Assembly: GCF_038235435.1 (NCBI RefSeq)
Contig: NZ_CP151275.1
Span: 496,001-560,000, forward strand
Origin: Niveibacterium sp. SC-1
GTDB lineage: Bacteria; Pseudomonadota; Gammaproteobacteria; Burkholderiales; Rhodocyclaceae
Length of the DNA: 64,000 nucleotides
Reading direction: 5' to 3'
The notes below the pieces were generated by a model. That model searched no databases. It was given only the letters and a program-made list of their open reading frames with translations, and was not told the DNA's origin. Positions 7,903 to 15,651 of the stretch are shown in pieces (position 1 is the first letter of the stretch; each line of letters begins with the position of its first letter). The position numbers and the translations under genes were made by a program.

Positions 7903-9018
7903 CTATTTCGCCGCCGCCTGCGCCTTGGCCGCTTCGATCACCGCCCAGAAAGCCGGCTTGGGCTTGAGCGCGCCATCGAAGAGCAGCGGCGCATCCATGC
8001 GCGCGAAGGGCCAGGTTCTGAGCCACGACACGTCGTCGTTGAGCCCCCACATCAGCACGGCGGACACCACCTTCTGCTGGCGCAGGCACATCTCGAAGAA
8101 GTCGCGATAGCGCGCGGCCTGCAGCTTCAGCAGCGCGGGCGTCACCTCCGAGATCGCGTCCTTCATCAGGTTCGCATTCAGGCTGATGTCGAGCTCGGTG
8201 ATCTGGTTGGTGAGCCCGAGCGCGCCCACGTCCTCGATGGTCGTCTCCAGCCCGCCGAAGTCCGCGGGCTGCGCGATCGTGTAGTGCGACTGGTGACCGA
8301 TGCCGTGGATGGGCACGCCGCGCTTTTGCAGGTCGCGGATGAGGCTGAGGATCAGCGTGCGCTTGCGCGGACTCTCGGTGCCGTAGTCGTTGTAGAAGAG
8401 CAGCGCCTCGGGGTCGGCCTCGTGGGCGAACTGGAAGGCCAGCGCGATGTAGTCGGGCCCCAGGATCCGGTACCAGTGGCTCTTGCGCCAGCCGCCTTCC
8501 TGCGCCACGTTCTCGTCCGGCACGAAGGCCTCATTGACCACGTCCCAGGCCCACACCCGGCCCTTGAAGTGGCCCACCACGTCGTGGATGTAGGTGCGCA
8601 GCCGCTCGGTGAGCTCCTCGCGCGTCGCATCCCCGTTCGGGCCGCTGCCGTAGAACATCCAGTCGGCCGCCTGCTGGTGCCAGACCAGGGCATGGCCGCG
8701 GACCTTGATCCCGTGCTTGCCGGCGAAGTCCACCAGCGCATCGGCGGCCTCGAACTCATAGCGGCCGGGGCCGAACTTGTTGAGGCTCTGCGGCTTCATC
8801 GCGTTCTCGGCCACCACGACGGAGAACTGGCGCGCGATGAAGTCGCCGCCGTTGCCCATCATCACCTGCCCGGGGGTGATCGCCGCGCCCACGGGGAAGT
8901 AGGGGGCGTAGGTCTGCGCCAGCGAGGGGGCGCCATCGGTATCACTTGCGAAGGCGGCTTGCGTCGTGATCAGCAGGCCGAGCAGGGCGGCGAACCGGAG
9001 GAGATTGCGCGGTTTCAT
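7903..9018 (-). CDS. Secreted endo-1,4-beta-xylanase, glycoside hydrolase family 10
   Basis: 371 residues with a signal peptide (MKPRNLLRF followed by a hydrophobic stretch ending AAFA). The GH10 TIM barrel is complete: RGHALVWHQQ (substrate-binding His), the acid/base E163 in WDVVNEAF, and the nucleophile E275 in ITELDIS. QSHYT and MWGLND are further family blocks. It cleaves xylan backbones outside the cytoplasm. The start at 9018 is chosen because a GGAAAGG site precedes it and the signal peptide follows; longer forms run through the terminator-like hairpin upstream. No other plant-polymer enzyme is nearby. Confidence 0.93.
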   Translation of the reverse strand: MKPRNLLRFAALLGLLITTQAAFASDTDGAPSLAQTYAPYFPVGAAITPGQVMMGNGGDFIARQFSVVVAENAMKPQSLNKFGPGRYEFEAADALVDFAGKHGIKVRGHALVWHQQAADWMFYGSGPNGDATREELTERLRTYIHDVVGHFKGRVWAWDVVNEAFVPDENVAQEGGWRKSHWYRILGPDYIALAFQFAHEADPEALLFYNDYGTESPRKRTLILSLIRDLQKRGVPIHGIGHQSHYTIAQPADFGGLETTIEDVGALGLTNQITELDISLNANLMKDAISEVTPALLKLQAARYRDFFEMCLRQQKVVSAVLMWGLNDDVSWLRTWPFARMDAPLLFDGALKPKPAFWAVIEAAKAQAAAK

Positions 9019-9043
9019 GCTTTCCTTTCCGCGGGCGCGGTCG

Positions 9044-9076
9044 AAAAAAAAAGCGGGGCGCCGGGAAGGCCGCCCC
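9044..9076 (-). terminator. Terminator-like hairpin with T9 tail in the xylanase leader
   Basis: On the minus strand, GGGGCG and CGCCCC (9055-9060 / 9071-9076) close a short loop, and a run of nine T follows (A9 at 9044-9052 on the plus strand). It points toward the xylanase gene and ends about 25 bases before its ATG. No minus-strand protein gene lies upstream for it to terminate. It is therefore either a leader attenuator or the end of a small RNA; a second small hairpin (TCTGCC 9084-9089 / GGCAGA 9107-9112) lies just upstream. Confidence 0.6.
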
Positions 9077-9419
9077 ACTGCACTCTGCCTCACTACAGGA
9101 ATGCAAGGCAGATTCTGGCTATCGGGCATGCTCCTGCCCCGGCAGAACCGGCGCTCTGCGCGCGCCATGCCGAGGCCGGTCTGGCCTCCCGACGCGCAAA
9201 CCTTAGCCGCAGCGGCGCGGGTCAGTCGTGCCGGGCTTGGCTTCGGGATTGCCCAGATTGACATCTGTTCGCGGCCTCGCCAGCGCGGCCTGCGGCCTTC
9301 GGCGAAGCCGCGCGTTTCCCCGCGCCTGCCCTGCTTGTGCTTGAATCACCGCCACGGCCGCGGCGGACGGCGCCCCGAACGCGGGTCGCGCGACGCCTGG
9401 CCACCCTTCTGGAGCGTGC
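9077..9419. other. Divergent intergenic region, xylanase / binding protein
   Basis: About 340 nt between the leader hairpin of the xylanase gene and the binding-protein gene. It must hold both promoters, but no box is clear enough to mark. Open frames crossing it have no coding character. Confidence 0.45.
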
Positions 9420-10406
9420 ATGCAATACGGATGTCGGCGTCTGCTGCGGTGGTTCTCGCTGACCCTGGTGCTGGTCCTGGCGCCGGGCGTCTGCGTGCCG
9501 GCCGCAGCCGCGGGAACGCCGATCACCCTCGCGGTGTCACGGTCGCCGCTCTCCTTGCTGGTCTTCGTGGCGGCGGACCGGGGCTTCTTCGCCAGGGAGG
9601 GCGTGGATGTCTTGGTCAAGGACTGCGTGGGCGGCCATCGCTGCCTCAAGCTGATGTTCGCGGGCCAGGCCGACGTGGCCACCGCCGCCGAGCTGCCGGT
9701 CGTTCTGCATGCCTTCGAGCGCAACGATTTCGCGATCGTCACCACCATCGCCACCTCGACCGACGACGTGAAAGTGGTGTCGCGCAAGTCCGTCAGTCGA
9801 CCCGAGCAGCTTGTCGGCCGACGCGTCGGCATGGTGGCCGGCACGACCAGCCAGTACTTTCTCGATATCTTCCTGCTCAGCACCGGCGTCAATCCCGAGC
9901 AGCTGAGTTCGGTGCCGCTGCAGCCGGAAACGGCGCTGGAGGCGCTGCGCAGCGGGCAGGTGGACGCGGTTTCGCTGGTGGAGCCTTTTGCCTTGCAGGC
10001 ACGCGCACTGATTGACGGCAACATCCTGTCGGAGCGAGGCACCTATGCGGAAACCTTCAACCTGGTCGCCCGGCAGACCGTGATCGGCGCGCGCGCCGAA
10101 CAGCTGCGCGCCGTGCTGCGGGCGCTCAGTCGCGCCCAGGCCCTGGTCGAGGAGAAACCGGCCGAAGCGAAGGCCGTCATGCAACGCCACCTGCAGATCG
10201 AGCCGGCGGTGATCGAGCAGATGTGGCCGGGCTTCAGCTTTCGCCTGAGCCTGGAGCAGTCGCTGCTCACCACCATGGAGGGTGAGGCGCGCTGGGCGAT
10301 CCGCGCGGGGCATGTCACGGGTACCCGCATTCCCAACTTCCTCGGCTTCGTGCACACGGGCGTGTTGCGCTCGGTCCGCAACGACGCCGTGCGGCTGCCG
10401 GAGTAG
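9420..10406 (+). CDS. Periplasmic solute-binding protein, NitT/TauT (SsuA/THI5-like) family
   Basis: 328 residues with a signal peptide (positive start, hydrophobic core, cleavage near VPAAAAG). The fold is recognised from FVAADRGFFAREGVDV, the FAGQADVATAAELP block, VGRRVGMVAGTTSQYFLD and GQVDAVSLVEPFA, all characteristic of nitrate/taurine/thiamine-precursor binding proteins. No ABC permease or ATPase gene is adjacent. Instead the stop is followed two bases later by a membrane diguanylate cyclase with a periplasmic region, so this protein may act as a ligand sensor for that cyclase rather than a transporter component (inference). A GGAGCG site precedes the ATG. Confidence 0.87.
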   Translation: MQYGCRRLLRWFSLTLVLVLAPGVCVPAAAAGTPITLAVSRSPLSLLVFVAADRGFFAREGVDVLVKDCVGGHRCLKLMFAGQADVATAAELPVVLHAFERNDFAIVTTIATSTDDVKVVSRKSVSRPEQLVGRRVGMVAGTTSQYFLDIFLLSTGVNPEQLSSVPLQPETALEALRSGQVDAVSLVEPFALQARALIDGNILSERGTYAETFNLVARQTVIGARAEQLRAVLRALSRAQALVEEKPAEAKAVMQRHLQIEPAVIEQMWPGFSFRLSLEQSLLTTMEGEARWAIRAGHVTGTRIPNFLGFVHTGVLRSVRNDAVRLPE

Positions 10407-10408
10407 GG

Positions 10409-12028
10409 ATGCGCCTGCGCACACAGTTCCTCGCCCTGCTGGCCGTGGCGATCGCGCTCGCCGGCATCGCGATCGTGGTCCTGATCAGTGCCGCGCGCCA
10501 GGAGGATGCGGCGGAGGCCGACCAGTCGCGTGCCCAGGAGACCGCCCACGAAGTCTCCGGCCTGCTCATCCTCACTCAGGAATACGCGCGCTTCTCCGAG
10601 CCACGCGCCGCGATCCAGTGGCGCGCCCGCATCCGCAAGGTGACCGTGACCCTGGAGGAGGCCACCGAGACGGCCAGGCCGGTGGCGGTGACGCATGAGT
10701 TGATCGCGATCGCCCGCGCCCTGCCCGCGACCTTCGAGCATCTCGAGAGCATCGCCGAGCGTCGTGACGACTTCAGCATGCGCAGGCGCGACCTGCTGCT
10801 CGACCAGGTGCTCACCAGCACCCAGGCCATGAGTGATCAGGCCTACCAGTGGTACGGCGACGCGTCGAAGCGGCGGATCGCGGCCACCCGCCGTTTCCAG
10901 GCCATGGCCTTCCTCACGGCGGGTTGTCTGCTGGTCCTGCTGGTCTTCGCCGCGGTGGTGACGCGCCAGCGCATCATCGTGCCACTGCAGCGCCTGGAGG
11001 AAGCCGCCGTCGCGCTCGGCCAGGGCGACATGTCGGTGCGGCTGGCCAGTCCCTCGGTCGACGAGTTCGGTCGGCTCTCCCGCCAGTTCGACCGCATGGC
11101 CGACGCCCTTGGCGCCAACGAGGCGCGCCTCAAGCGCTCCGAGCAACAGCTGCGCGCGATCGCCGACAACCTGCCGGTGCTGATCTCGCATATCGACCAG
11201 GAAGAGAAGGTGCTGTTCGCCAACGCCACCTACCGCTACTGGCTCGGCGTCGATCCCCAGGCGATTGCCGGTCGCTCGATCCGCGAGGTCGCCGACGAGG
11301 CGCTTTTCGCCCCGCGCGCGGCACAGATGGCGCGTGCCCTGGGCGGCGAACGGGTGAGTTTCGAAGCCGAGCTTACGGTGGGCGGCAATACCCGCTACAC
11401 GCACAGCGTCTACGTGCCCGACACCAACGAAGCCGGCGAGGTAGTCGGGGTGTATGCGATGACCTCGGACATCACCGAGCAGAAGCGGGTCGAGATGCAG
11501 TTGCAGAACCTGATCCGCATCGACACGCTGACTGGCCTGCCCAACCGCATGTGCTTCAACGAGCGCATGCAGGAGGCGCTGCTGCGCGCCCGCCGCAACG
11601 CGGCCGCGATGGCGGTGCTGTACCTGGACATCGACCATTTCAAGTCGATCAACGACAGCCTCGGGCATGCGGCCGGCGACGAGGTGCTCAGGCAGTTCGC
11701 CACCCGCCTGCAAGCCTGCGTGCGTCGCACCGACATGGTGGCGCGGATCGCGGGCGACGAGTTCGTCGCGATCCTCGAAGGCCCCGGTTCGCCCGCCGAG
11801 GCGACGGCGGTGGCCGAGAAGATCGTGCAGCGCGTACGCGAGCCACTGCAGTTGCCGACGGGTCCGCTCGCCATCAGTACCAGCGTGGGCGTGGCCTACG
11901 CCCTGCCGCGCAGGGTGGAGGTGGATGCGGAGCGCGATGCCGAAGCCCTGCTCGAAGCCGCCGACCGTGCCCTCTACCTCGCCAAGGGCGCGGGGCGCGA
12001 CGGCTACCGCGCGGTCGAACTGGGCTGA
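10409..12028 (+). CDS. Membrane diguanylate cyclase (sensor-HAMP-PAS-GGDEF)
   Basis: 539 residues. Transmembrane helices lie at about 8-30 and 174-195, bounding a largely helical periplasmic domain. Then come HAMP (about 190-240), PAS (about 245-365) and a GGDEF domain (about 370-535). The catalytic motif reads AGDEF (448-452), a variant still found in active cyclases; DxLTGLPNR and the DIDHFKSINDSLGH metal-binding block are intact. No EAL domain follows. It would make cyclic-di-GMP in response to a periplasmic signal. Co-transcription with the preceding binding-protein gene is almost certain from the two-base gap. Confidence 0.92.
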   Translation: MRLRTQFLALLAVAIALAGIAIVVLISAARQEDAAEADQSRAQETAHEVSGLLILTQEYARFSEPRAAIQWRARIRKVTVTLEEATETARPVAVTHELIAIARALPATFEHLESIAERRDDFSMRRRDLLLDQVLTSTQAMSDQAYQWYGDASKRRIAATRRFQAMAFLTAGCLLVLLVFAAVVTRQRIIVPLQRLEEAAVALGQGDMSVRLASPSVDEFGRLSRQFDRMADALGANEARLKRSEQQLRAIADNLPVLISHIDQEEKVLFANATYRYWLGVDPQAIAGRSIREVADEALFAPRAAQMARALGGERVSFEAELTVGGNTRYTHSVYVPDTNEAGEVVGVYAMTSDITEQKRVEMQLQNLIRIDTLTGLPNRMCFNERMQEALLRARRNAAAMAVLYLDIDHFKSINDSLGHAAGDEVLRQFATRLQACVRRTDMVARIAGDEFVAILEGPGSPAEATAVAEKIVQRVREPLQLPTGPLAISTSVGVAYALPRRVEVDAERDAEALLEAADRALYLAKGAGRDGYRAVELG

Positions 12029-12086
12029 ACCCGCCTTGCGCACGGGCCGGACCGCTCGGATGATGGCCGTCGCGGATCCGCCGGGG

Positions 12087-12133
12087 CGCTTTGAACCGCT
12101 TTGAACCTTTTCGCGCCGGCCGGGAATTCACCG
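12087..12133 (+). promoter_or_regulatory. Candidate ECF-sigma promoter with tandem CGCTTTGAAC repeats
   Basis: The 10-mer CGCTTTGAAC occurs twice in tandem (12087-12096, 12097-12106). The second gives GAAC followed by CTTTT; 16 bases after GAAC comes GGAATTCACCG (12123-12133). The same arrangement, GAAC-N16-GG-AT--ACCG with TTTT in the same place, recurs at 15577-15607 before another gene of the cluster. GAAC is the usual core of ECF -35 elements. It lies just upstream of the sigma gene, as expected for autoregulation. Confidence 0.5.
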
Positions 12134-12152
12134 CCTGGAGGAAGGGCGAGGA

Positions 12153-12758
12153 ATGTTGCGCAGACAGGACAGACAGAGCGGGCAGGGCGAATGGGCGGCA
12201 GCCGGCGTGGACGCGGCCGACGCGCAGTTGCTCGCGCGCGTCGCGGGCGGCGAGCGCCCGGCCTTCGATGCGCTGTACCGGCGCTATCACCCGCGCCTGA
12301 CCCGCTTCCTCGATCGCATGACCCGCCGCAGCGGGCTGGTCGAGGAGGTCCTCAACGACACCATGGTGGTGGTCTGGCACCAGGCCGCGCGCTACAACGG
12401 CGGCAGCAAGGTGTCGACCTGGATCTTTGCCATCGCCTACCGCAAGGCGCTCAAGGCGCTGCGCCGCTTCGACGAACCGCCGGCGCAGGACGACGCGATC
12501 CCCGAACAGGTGGACACCGGGCCGGGCCCCGAGCAACTGCTCGGCCGTGCCGAGGCGCTCGCCGCGCTGGGCCAGGCCCTGGCCGGACTCTCGGCCGAAC
12601 ACCGCGCGGTGGTCGAGCTGACCTACTTCCACGACATGGCTTACCGCGAGATCGCCGAGATCGTCGACTGCCCGGTCGACACGGTGAAGACCCGCATGTT
12701 TCACGCCCGCCGGCGGCTCAAGCTGCTGCTCTCGGGTGCGCTGGAGGACTGGCTGTGA
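12153..12758 (+). CDS. ECF-type RNA polymerase sigma factor
   Basis: 201 residues. Region 2 includes FDALYRRYHPRLTRFL, EEVLNDTMVVVWHQA and the WIFAIAYRKALKAL helix. Region 4 reads LSAEHRAVVELTYFHDMAYREIAEIV then VDTVKTRMFHARRRLK. It directs polymerase to promoters, probably including its own (tandem GAAC boxes upstream). The next gene, overlapping by GTGA, is its anti-sigma factor. A GGAGGAAG site precedes the ATG. The signal it answers to is unknown. Confidence 0.93.
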   Translation: MLRRQDRQSGQGEWAAAGVDAADAQLLARVAGGERPAFDALYRRYHPRLTRFLDRMTRRSGLVEEVLNDTMVVVWHQAARYNGGSKVSTWIFAIAYRKALKALRRFDEPPAQDDAIPEQVDTGPGPEQLLGRAEALAALGQALAGLSAEHRAVVELTYFHDMAYREIAEIVDCPVDTVKTRMFHARRRLKLLLSGALEDWL

Positions 12759-13408
12759 ACGCTTTCGGACGCGTCGTGCACCTGGACGCCAAGACCCATC
12801 GGTCGGTGCAGGCCCTCTTGCCCTGGTACGCGCGCGAAGCGCTGGACGAGGCCGAGCGGCAACGCGTCGAGACGCATCTGGCCGCTTGTGCGCACTGCCA
12901 GGCCGAACTCGACTGGGAACGCCGTCTGCAGGCCGCGCATGCCGAACTGCCCGCCGCGGCGGGCGATGTCGAAGCCGGCCTGGCGGCCCTGCATGCCCGG
13001 CTCGATGCGGGTCCGGACCGTCTTGCCGCCTGGCGTGCCCGGCTCGCCCGCTGGGGCGCGGCATGGCGTACCGGGCCGCCCGTCTGGCGCTGGGCACTGG
13101 CTGTGCAGGCCGTGCTGATCGTGTGCCTCGCCGCGACCTTGCTGCGCCCGTCGGATGCGCCGACCTACCGTGCGCTGGGCAACGCCTCGCATGGCGTGGT
13201 GGCCGGCGATGCACTCGTCATGTTCGACGCGGACCTGAGCGAAGCCCGCTTGCGGGCGCTGCTGCAGGAATCCGGTGCGCGGGTGGTCGACGGCCCCACC
13301 GTGGCCGGCGCCTATGTCGTGCGCCTCTCCGATCCCCAGGCGCTGGCACGCCTGCAGGGCCAGCCCGGCGTGCGCATGGCGCAGGCGCTCACGCCCCCGG
13401 CGCCATGA
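12755..13408 (+). CDS. Membrane anti-sigma factor with zinc-finger motif and propeptide-like C-terminal domain
   Basis: 217 residues starting at GTG inside the sigma stop (GTGA). The cytoplasmic part has the HxxxCxxC motif (H41, C45, C48) of zinc-binding anti-sigma domains. One transmembrane helix is at about 113-130. The periplasmic part (about 150-212) has LSEARLRALLQESGARVVDG, then AGAYVVRL and LARLQGQPGVRMAQAL. That pattern resembles the inhibitor-I9 / fervidolysin-type propeptide of subtilases. The next gene, overlapping by ATGA, encodes a subtilase. It likely holds the sigma factor at the membrane until proteolysis; the propeptide resemblance is by eye. Confidence 0.85.
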   Translation: MNAFGRVVHLDAKTHRSVQALLPWYAREALDEAERQRVETHLAACAHCQAELDWERRLQAAHAELPAAAGDVEAGLAALHARLDAGPDRLAAWRARLARWGAAWRTGPPVWRWALAVQAVLIVCLAATLLRPSDAPTYRALGNASHGVVAGDALVMFDADLSEARLRALLQESGARVVDGPTVAGAYVVRLSDPQALARLQGQPGVRMAQALTPPAP

Positions 13409-14664
13409 GTACGCGCGGGCTGTCCCGCCTACTGCTGGCGCTGGCGTGCATGTGGGCCGCCGTGCTGGCGTCCGCGCAGGAGCCTGCGCCGGCCGCGGAA
13501 ACCGCCGAGGAGGAAGCGCTGCAGGTTCTGGTGCTCCTGCGCATGCCGCCCGAGCACTTCCGCGCCGATGCCAACTACGCCGGCAGCTATGCCGATGGCC
13601 TGGGCCGCAATGCGCGCCGGCGCATCGCGCGCCAGATTGCGCAGGAGCATGGCCTGCGCCTGGTGAGCGACTGGCCGATGCCGGCCCTGCGGCTGGATTG
13701 CTACGTGATGGCCGCCGCCTCGCCGGCCGAGGCCGAGAAGGTGGTGCAGGCGCTCTCCCGCGACAACCGGGTCGACTGGGTGCAGGGCACGCAGTTCTAC
13801 CGCGGCCGCCAGGCCAAGGCCGCCGATCCCCTCTACGCGGCGCAGCCCACCGCCCAGGCCTGGCGGCTGGCGGACCTGCATCAGCTCGCGACCGGGCGCG
13901 ATGTGCGTGTGGCCGTGGTGGACAGCGGAACCGACTGGCGACATCCGGACCTGGCGGGGCAGGTGGTCGCGCACGAGAACTTCGTCGGCGACCGCAGCGA
14001 CGCGCCGCCGGCCGAGATCCACGGCACCGCGGTGGCCGGCCTGCTGGCCGCGCGCGAAGGCAATGGCATGGGCATCGTCGGCGTGGCGCCGCGCGCGCGC
14101 GTGATGGCCCTGCGCGCCTGCCGGCAGGAAAGCGAGGCGGTGACCCTGTGCTCCTCGCTCGGCCTCGCCAAGGCGATCTACTACGCCATCACCAACGAGG
14201 CCAGCATCATCAACCTGAGTCTCGCCGGTCCGCCGGATCGCCTGCTCGAACGCCTGATCGACGCGGCGCTGGCGCGCGGCGTCACGATCGTCGCCGCTTA
14301 CGACCGCGCCCTGCATCAGGGCGGCTTTCCGGCCTCGCATGCCGGCGTGATCGCGGTGGCGGGTGACGACGGGCCGCCGCCGGGCGCGGGCGTCCTGCGT
14401 GCGCCGGCGCGGGATCTCCCGACCACCGGACCGGGCGGGCGCTGGTTGCTGGTCTCGGGGGCGTCGTACGCCGCGGCGCAGGTGAGTGGCTTCTTCGCCC
14501 TGCTGCGCGAACTGGACGCCGCGGGCGGGACCGCGCCGGCGAAGCTCCTGGTGCGGGCCGCCGACGGTGGCATCGACACCTGCGCGACCCTGATGCGGCT
14601 GCAGCCCCTGTCCTGCGCATGCCAGTGCGCCGAGGGGCGACCGGCTCCCCTGGTGAATCGCTGA
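13405..14664 (+). CDS. Secreted S8 (subtilisin-like) serine protease
   Basis: 419 residues with a signal peptide ending near ASAQ, a propeptide-like region to about 135, then the catalytic domain. The triad is D173 (VAVVDSGTDWRHPDL), H206 (EIHGTAVAGLLAA) and S354 (SGASYAAAQVSGF). The oxyanion-hole Asn, normally in an AAGN-like motif, appears replaced: the segment reads VAAYDRA with D300. Activity may therefore be reduced or altered. Extra cysteines lie near the C-terminus. It is coupled to the anti-sigma gene (ATGA), so a role in that signalling path is likely, though substrate and timing are unknown. Confidence 0.88.
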   Translation: MSTRGLSRLLLALACMWAAVLASAQEPAPAAETAEEEALQVLVLLRMPPEHFRADANYAGSYADGLGRNARRRIARQIAQEHGLRLVSDWPMPALRLDCYVMAAASPAEAEKVVQALSRDNRVDWVQGTQFYRGRQAKAADPLYAAQPTAQAWRLADLHQLATGRDVRVAVVDSGTDWRHPDLAGQVVAHENFVGDRSDAPPAEIHGTAVAGLLAAREGNGMGIVGVAPRARVMALRACRQESEAVTLCSSLGLAKAIYYAITNEASIINLSLAGPPDRLLERLIDAALARGVTIVAAYDRALHQGGFPASHAGVIAVAGDDGPPPGAGVLRAPARDLPTTGPGGRWLLVSGASYAAAQVSGFFALLRELDAAGGTAPAKLLVRAADGGIDTCATLMRLQPLSCACQCAEGRPAPLVNR

Positions 14665-14722
14665 GGACGGCTGCGTGCGGCCCCGTCCGCAGCACGCCAG
14701 GCAAGATCGACGTGTCCGCCCG

Positions 14723-15481
14723 ATGCGGCGCCCCGCTGTCGGCACGAGGGTCAGCACGTGGATCGGCCTGGTGGCCGGCCCACTGGTCGGCCTGTTGGTC
14801 GGACTGTTTCCCGGAGTCCGCGGCGCTTTGGCGCAGACGCCGGAGGAAGACGTGGCGGGTTCGCCCTGGCAGTGGGCCACCAGCATCGCGGTGGACTCCG
14901 ACTACCGTTTCCGCGGCGTCTCGCTCAGCAACGATTCTCCCAGCCTGCATCTGGCGCTCTCCGTCGACCACATCAGCGGCTGGTACGGCGGCGCCGCGCT
15001 GAGCAGCACCAAGCTGGACGCAGACGGGCAAGGGCCGCAGTGGCTGGCCTACCTTGGTCACACGCAGCCCCTGTCAGACGGTCTCGCCTGGGAAGTGGGC
15101 GGCACCGCCTCGCATTTCGGCACGAACGCGCACTACGACTACGCCGAACTCTATGCGGGCCTCGCGACGCCGCGCTGGAGCCTGCGCGCCTACTGGTCGC
15201 CCGACTACTTCGGGCGCGACTGGTCCTCGCTCTATGCCGAATGCAATGCCAACCTGCCCCTGCGCGACACCCTGCGCGCCTTCGCGCACGCCGGGGTGCT
15301 GATGGCCTTGACGGCAGGCGAGACGGGCAAGCCGCCCGCGCGCGCGGATTTCAGCCTCGGACTGAGCCTGACCGTCGAAGCGCTGCAATGGCAGCTCGCC
15401 TGGGTGGGGAGCAGCCGCGCCGGGCCCTACTACGACACGCGGCGCAATACGGCCGTGCTGAGCGTCAGCGCCTATTTCTGA
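14723..15481 (+). CDS. TorF-family putative porin (TIGR02001-like outer-membrane protein)
   Basis: 252 residues. The N-terminal signal peptide is hydrophobic and ends near GALAQ. Then comes the family opening SIAVDSDYRFRGVSLSND, alternating aromatic beta-strands and a terminal aromatic residue (SAYF), typical of an outer-membrane barrel. The start is uncertain: ATG 14723 gives a normal signal peptide but has no clear ribosome site, whereas GTG 14675 has GAGGA upstream but adds a long basic N-terminus. It follows the protease gene by fewer than 60 bases and is probably in the same transcript. Confidence 0.78.
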   Translation: MRRPAVGTRVSTWIGLVAGPLVGLLVGLFPGVRGALAQTPEEDVAGSPWQWATSIAVDSDYRFRGVSLSNDSPSLHLALSVDHISGWYGGAALSSTKLDADGQGPQWLAYLGHTQPLSDGLAWEVGGTASHFGTNAHYDYAELYAGLATPRWSLRAYWSPDYFGRDWSSLYAECNANLPLRDTLRAFAHAGVLMALTAGETGKPPARADFSLGLSLTVEALQWQLAWVGSSRAGPYYDTRRNTAVLSVSAYF

Positions 15482-15576
15482 GTGCCCGCCGGGCTGCTGC
15501 CTCGCAGCTTCTTGTCCCCCGAAGAATAGACGCATGAAGGCTCCGGCAAACCTGCGTTTTCTCTGTGCGCATCACT

Positions 15577-15607
15577 GAACGTTTTTGCCCGCTCGCGGCA
15601 TCTACCG
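15577..15607 (+). promoter_or_regulatory. Second candidate ECF-sigma promoter
   Basis: GAAC (15577-15580), then GTTTTT, and 16 bases after GAAC the block GGCATCTACCG (15597-15607). Aligned with the element upstream of the sigma gene, GAAC, TTTT, GG-AT and ACCG occupy the same positions. It starts 75 bases before the TIGR03118-like lipoprotein gene and suggests that gene and the TPR gene are targets of the neighbouring ECF sigma factor. Confidence 0.45.
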
Positions 15608-15651
15608 ACCGTTGCGGCAGGACGCCGTGGCAAAGACTGCGGAGGTGTGCG

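Noticed and set aside
7414..9261. 615-codon plus frame across the UxaA-like and xylanase genes
   Set aside because: Spans parts of two convergent genes and the terminator; no motif.
10043..12043. Very long antisense frame opposite the diguanylate cyclase
   Set aside because: Opposite a well-recognised HAMP-PAS-GGDEF gene; composition (His, Arg, Gly) is that of an antisense GC-rich frame.
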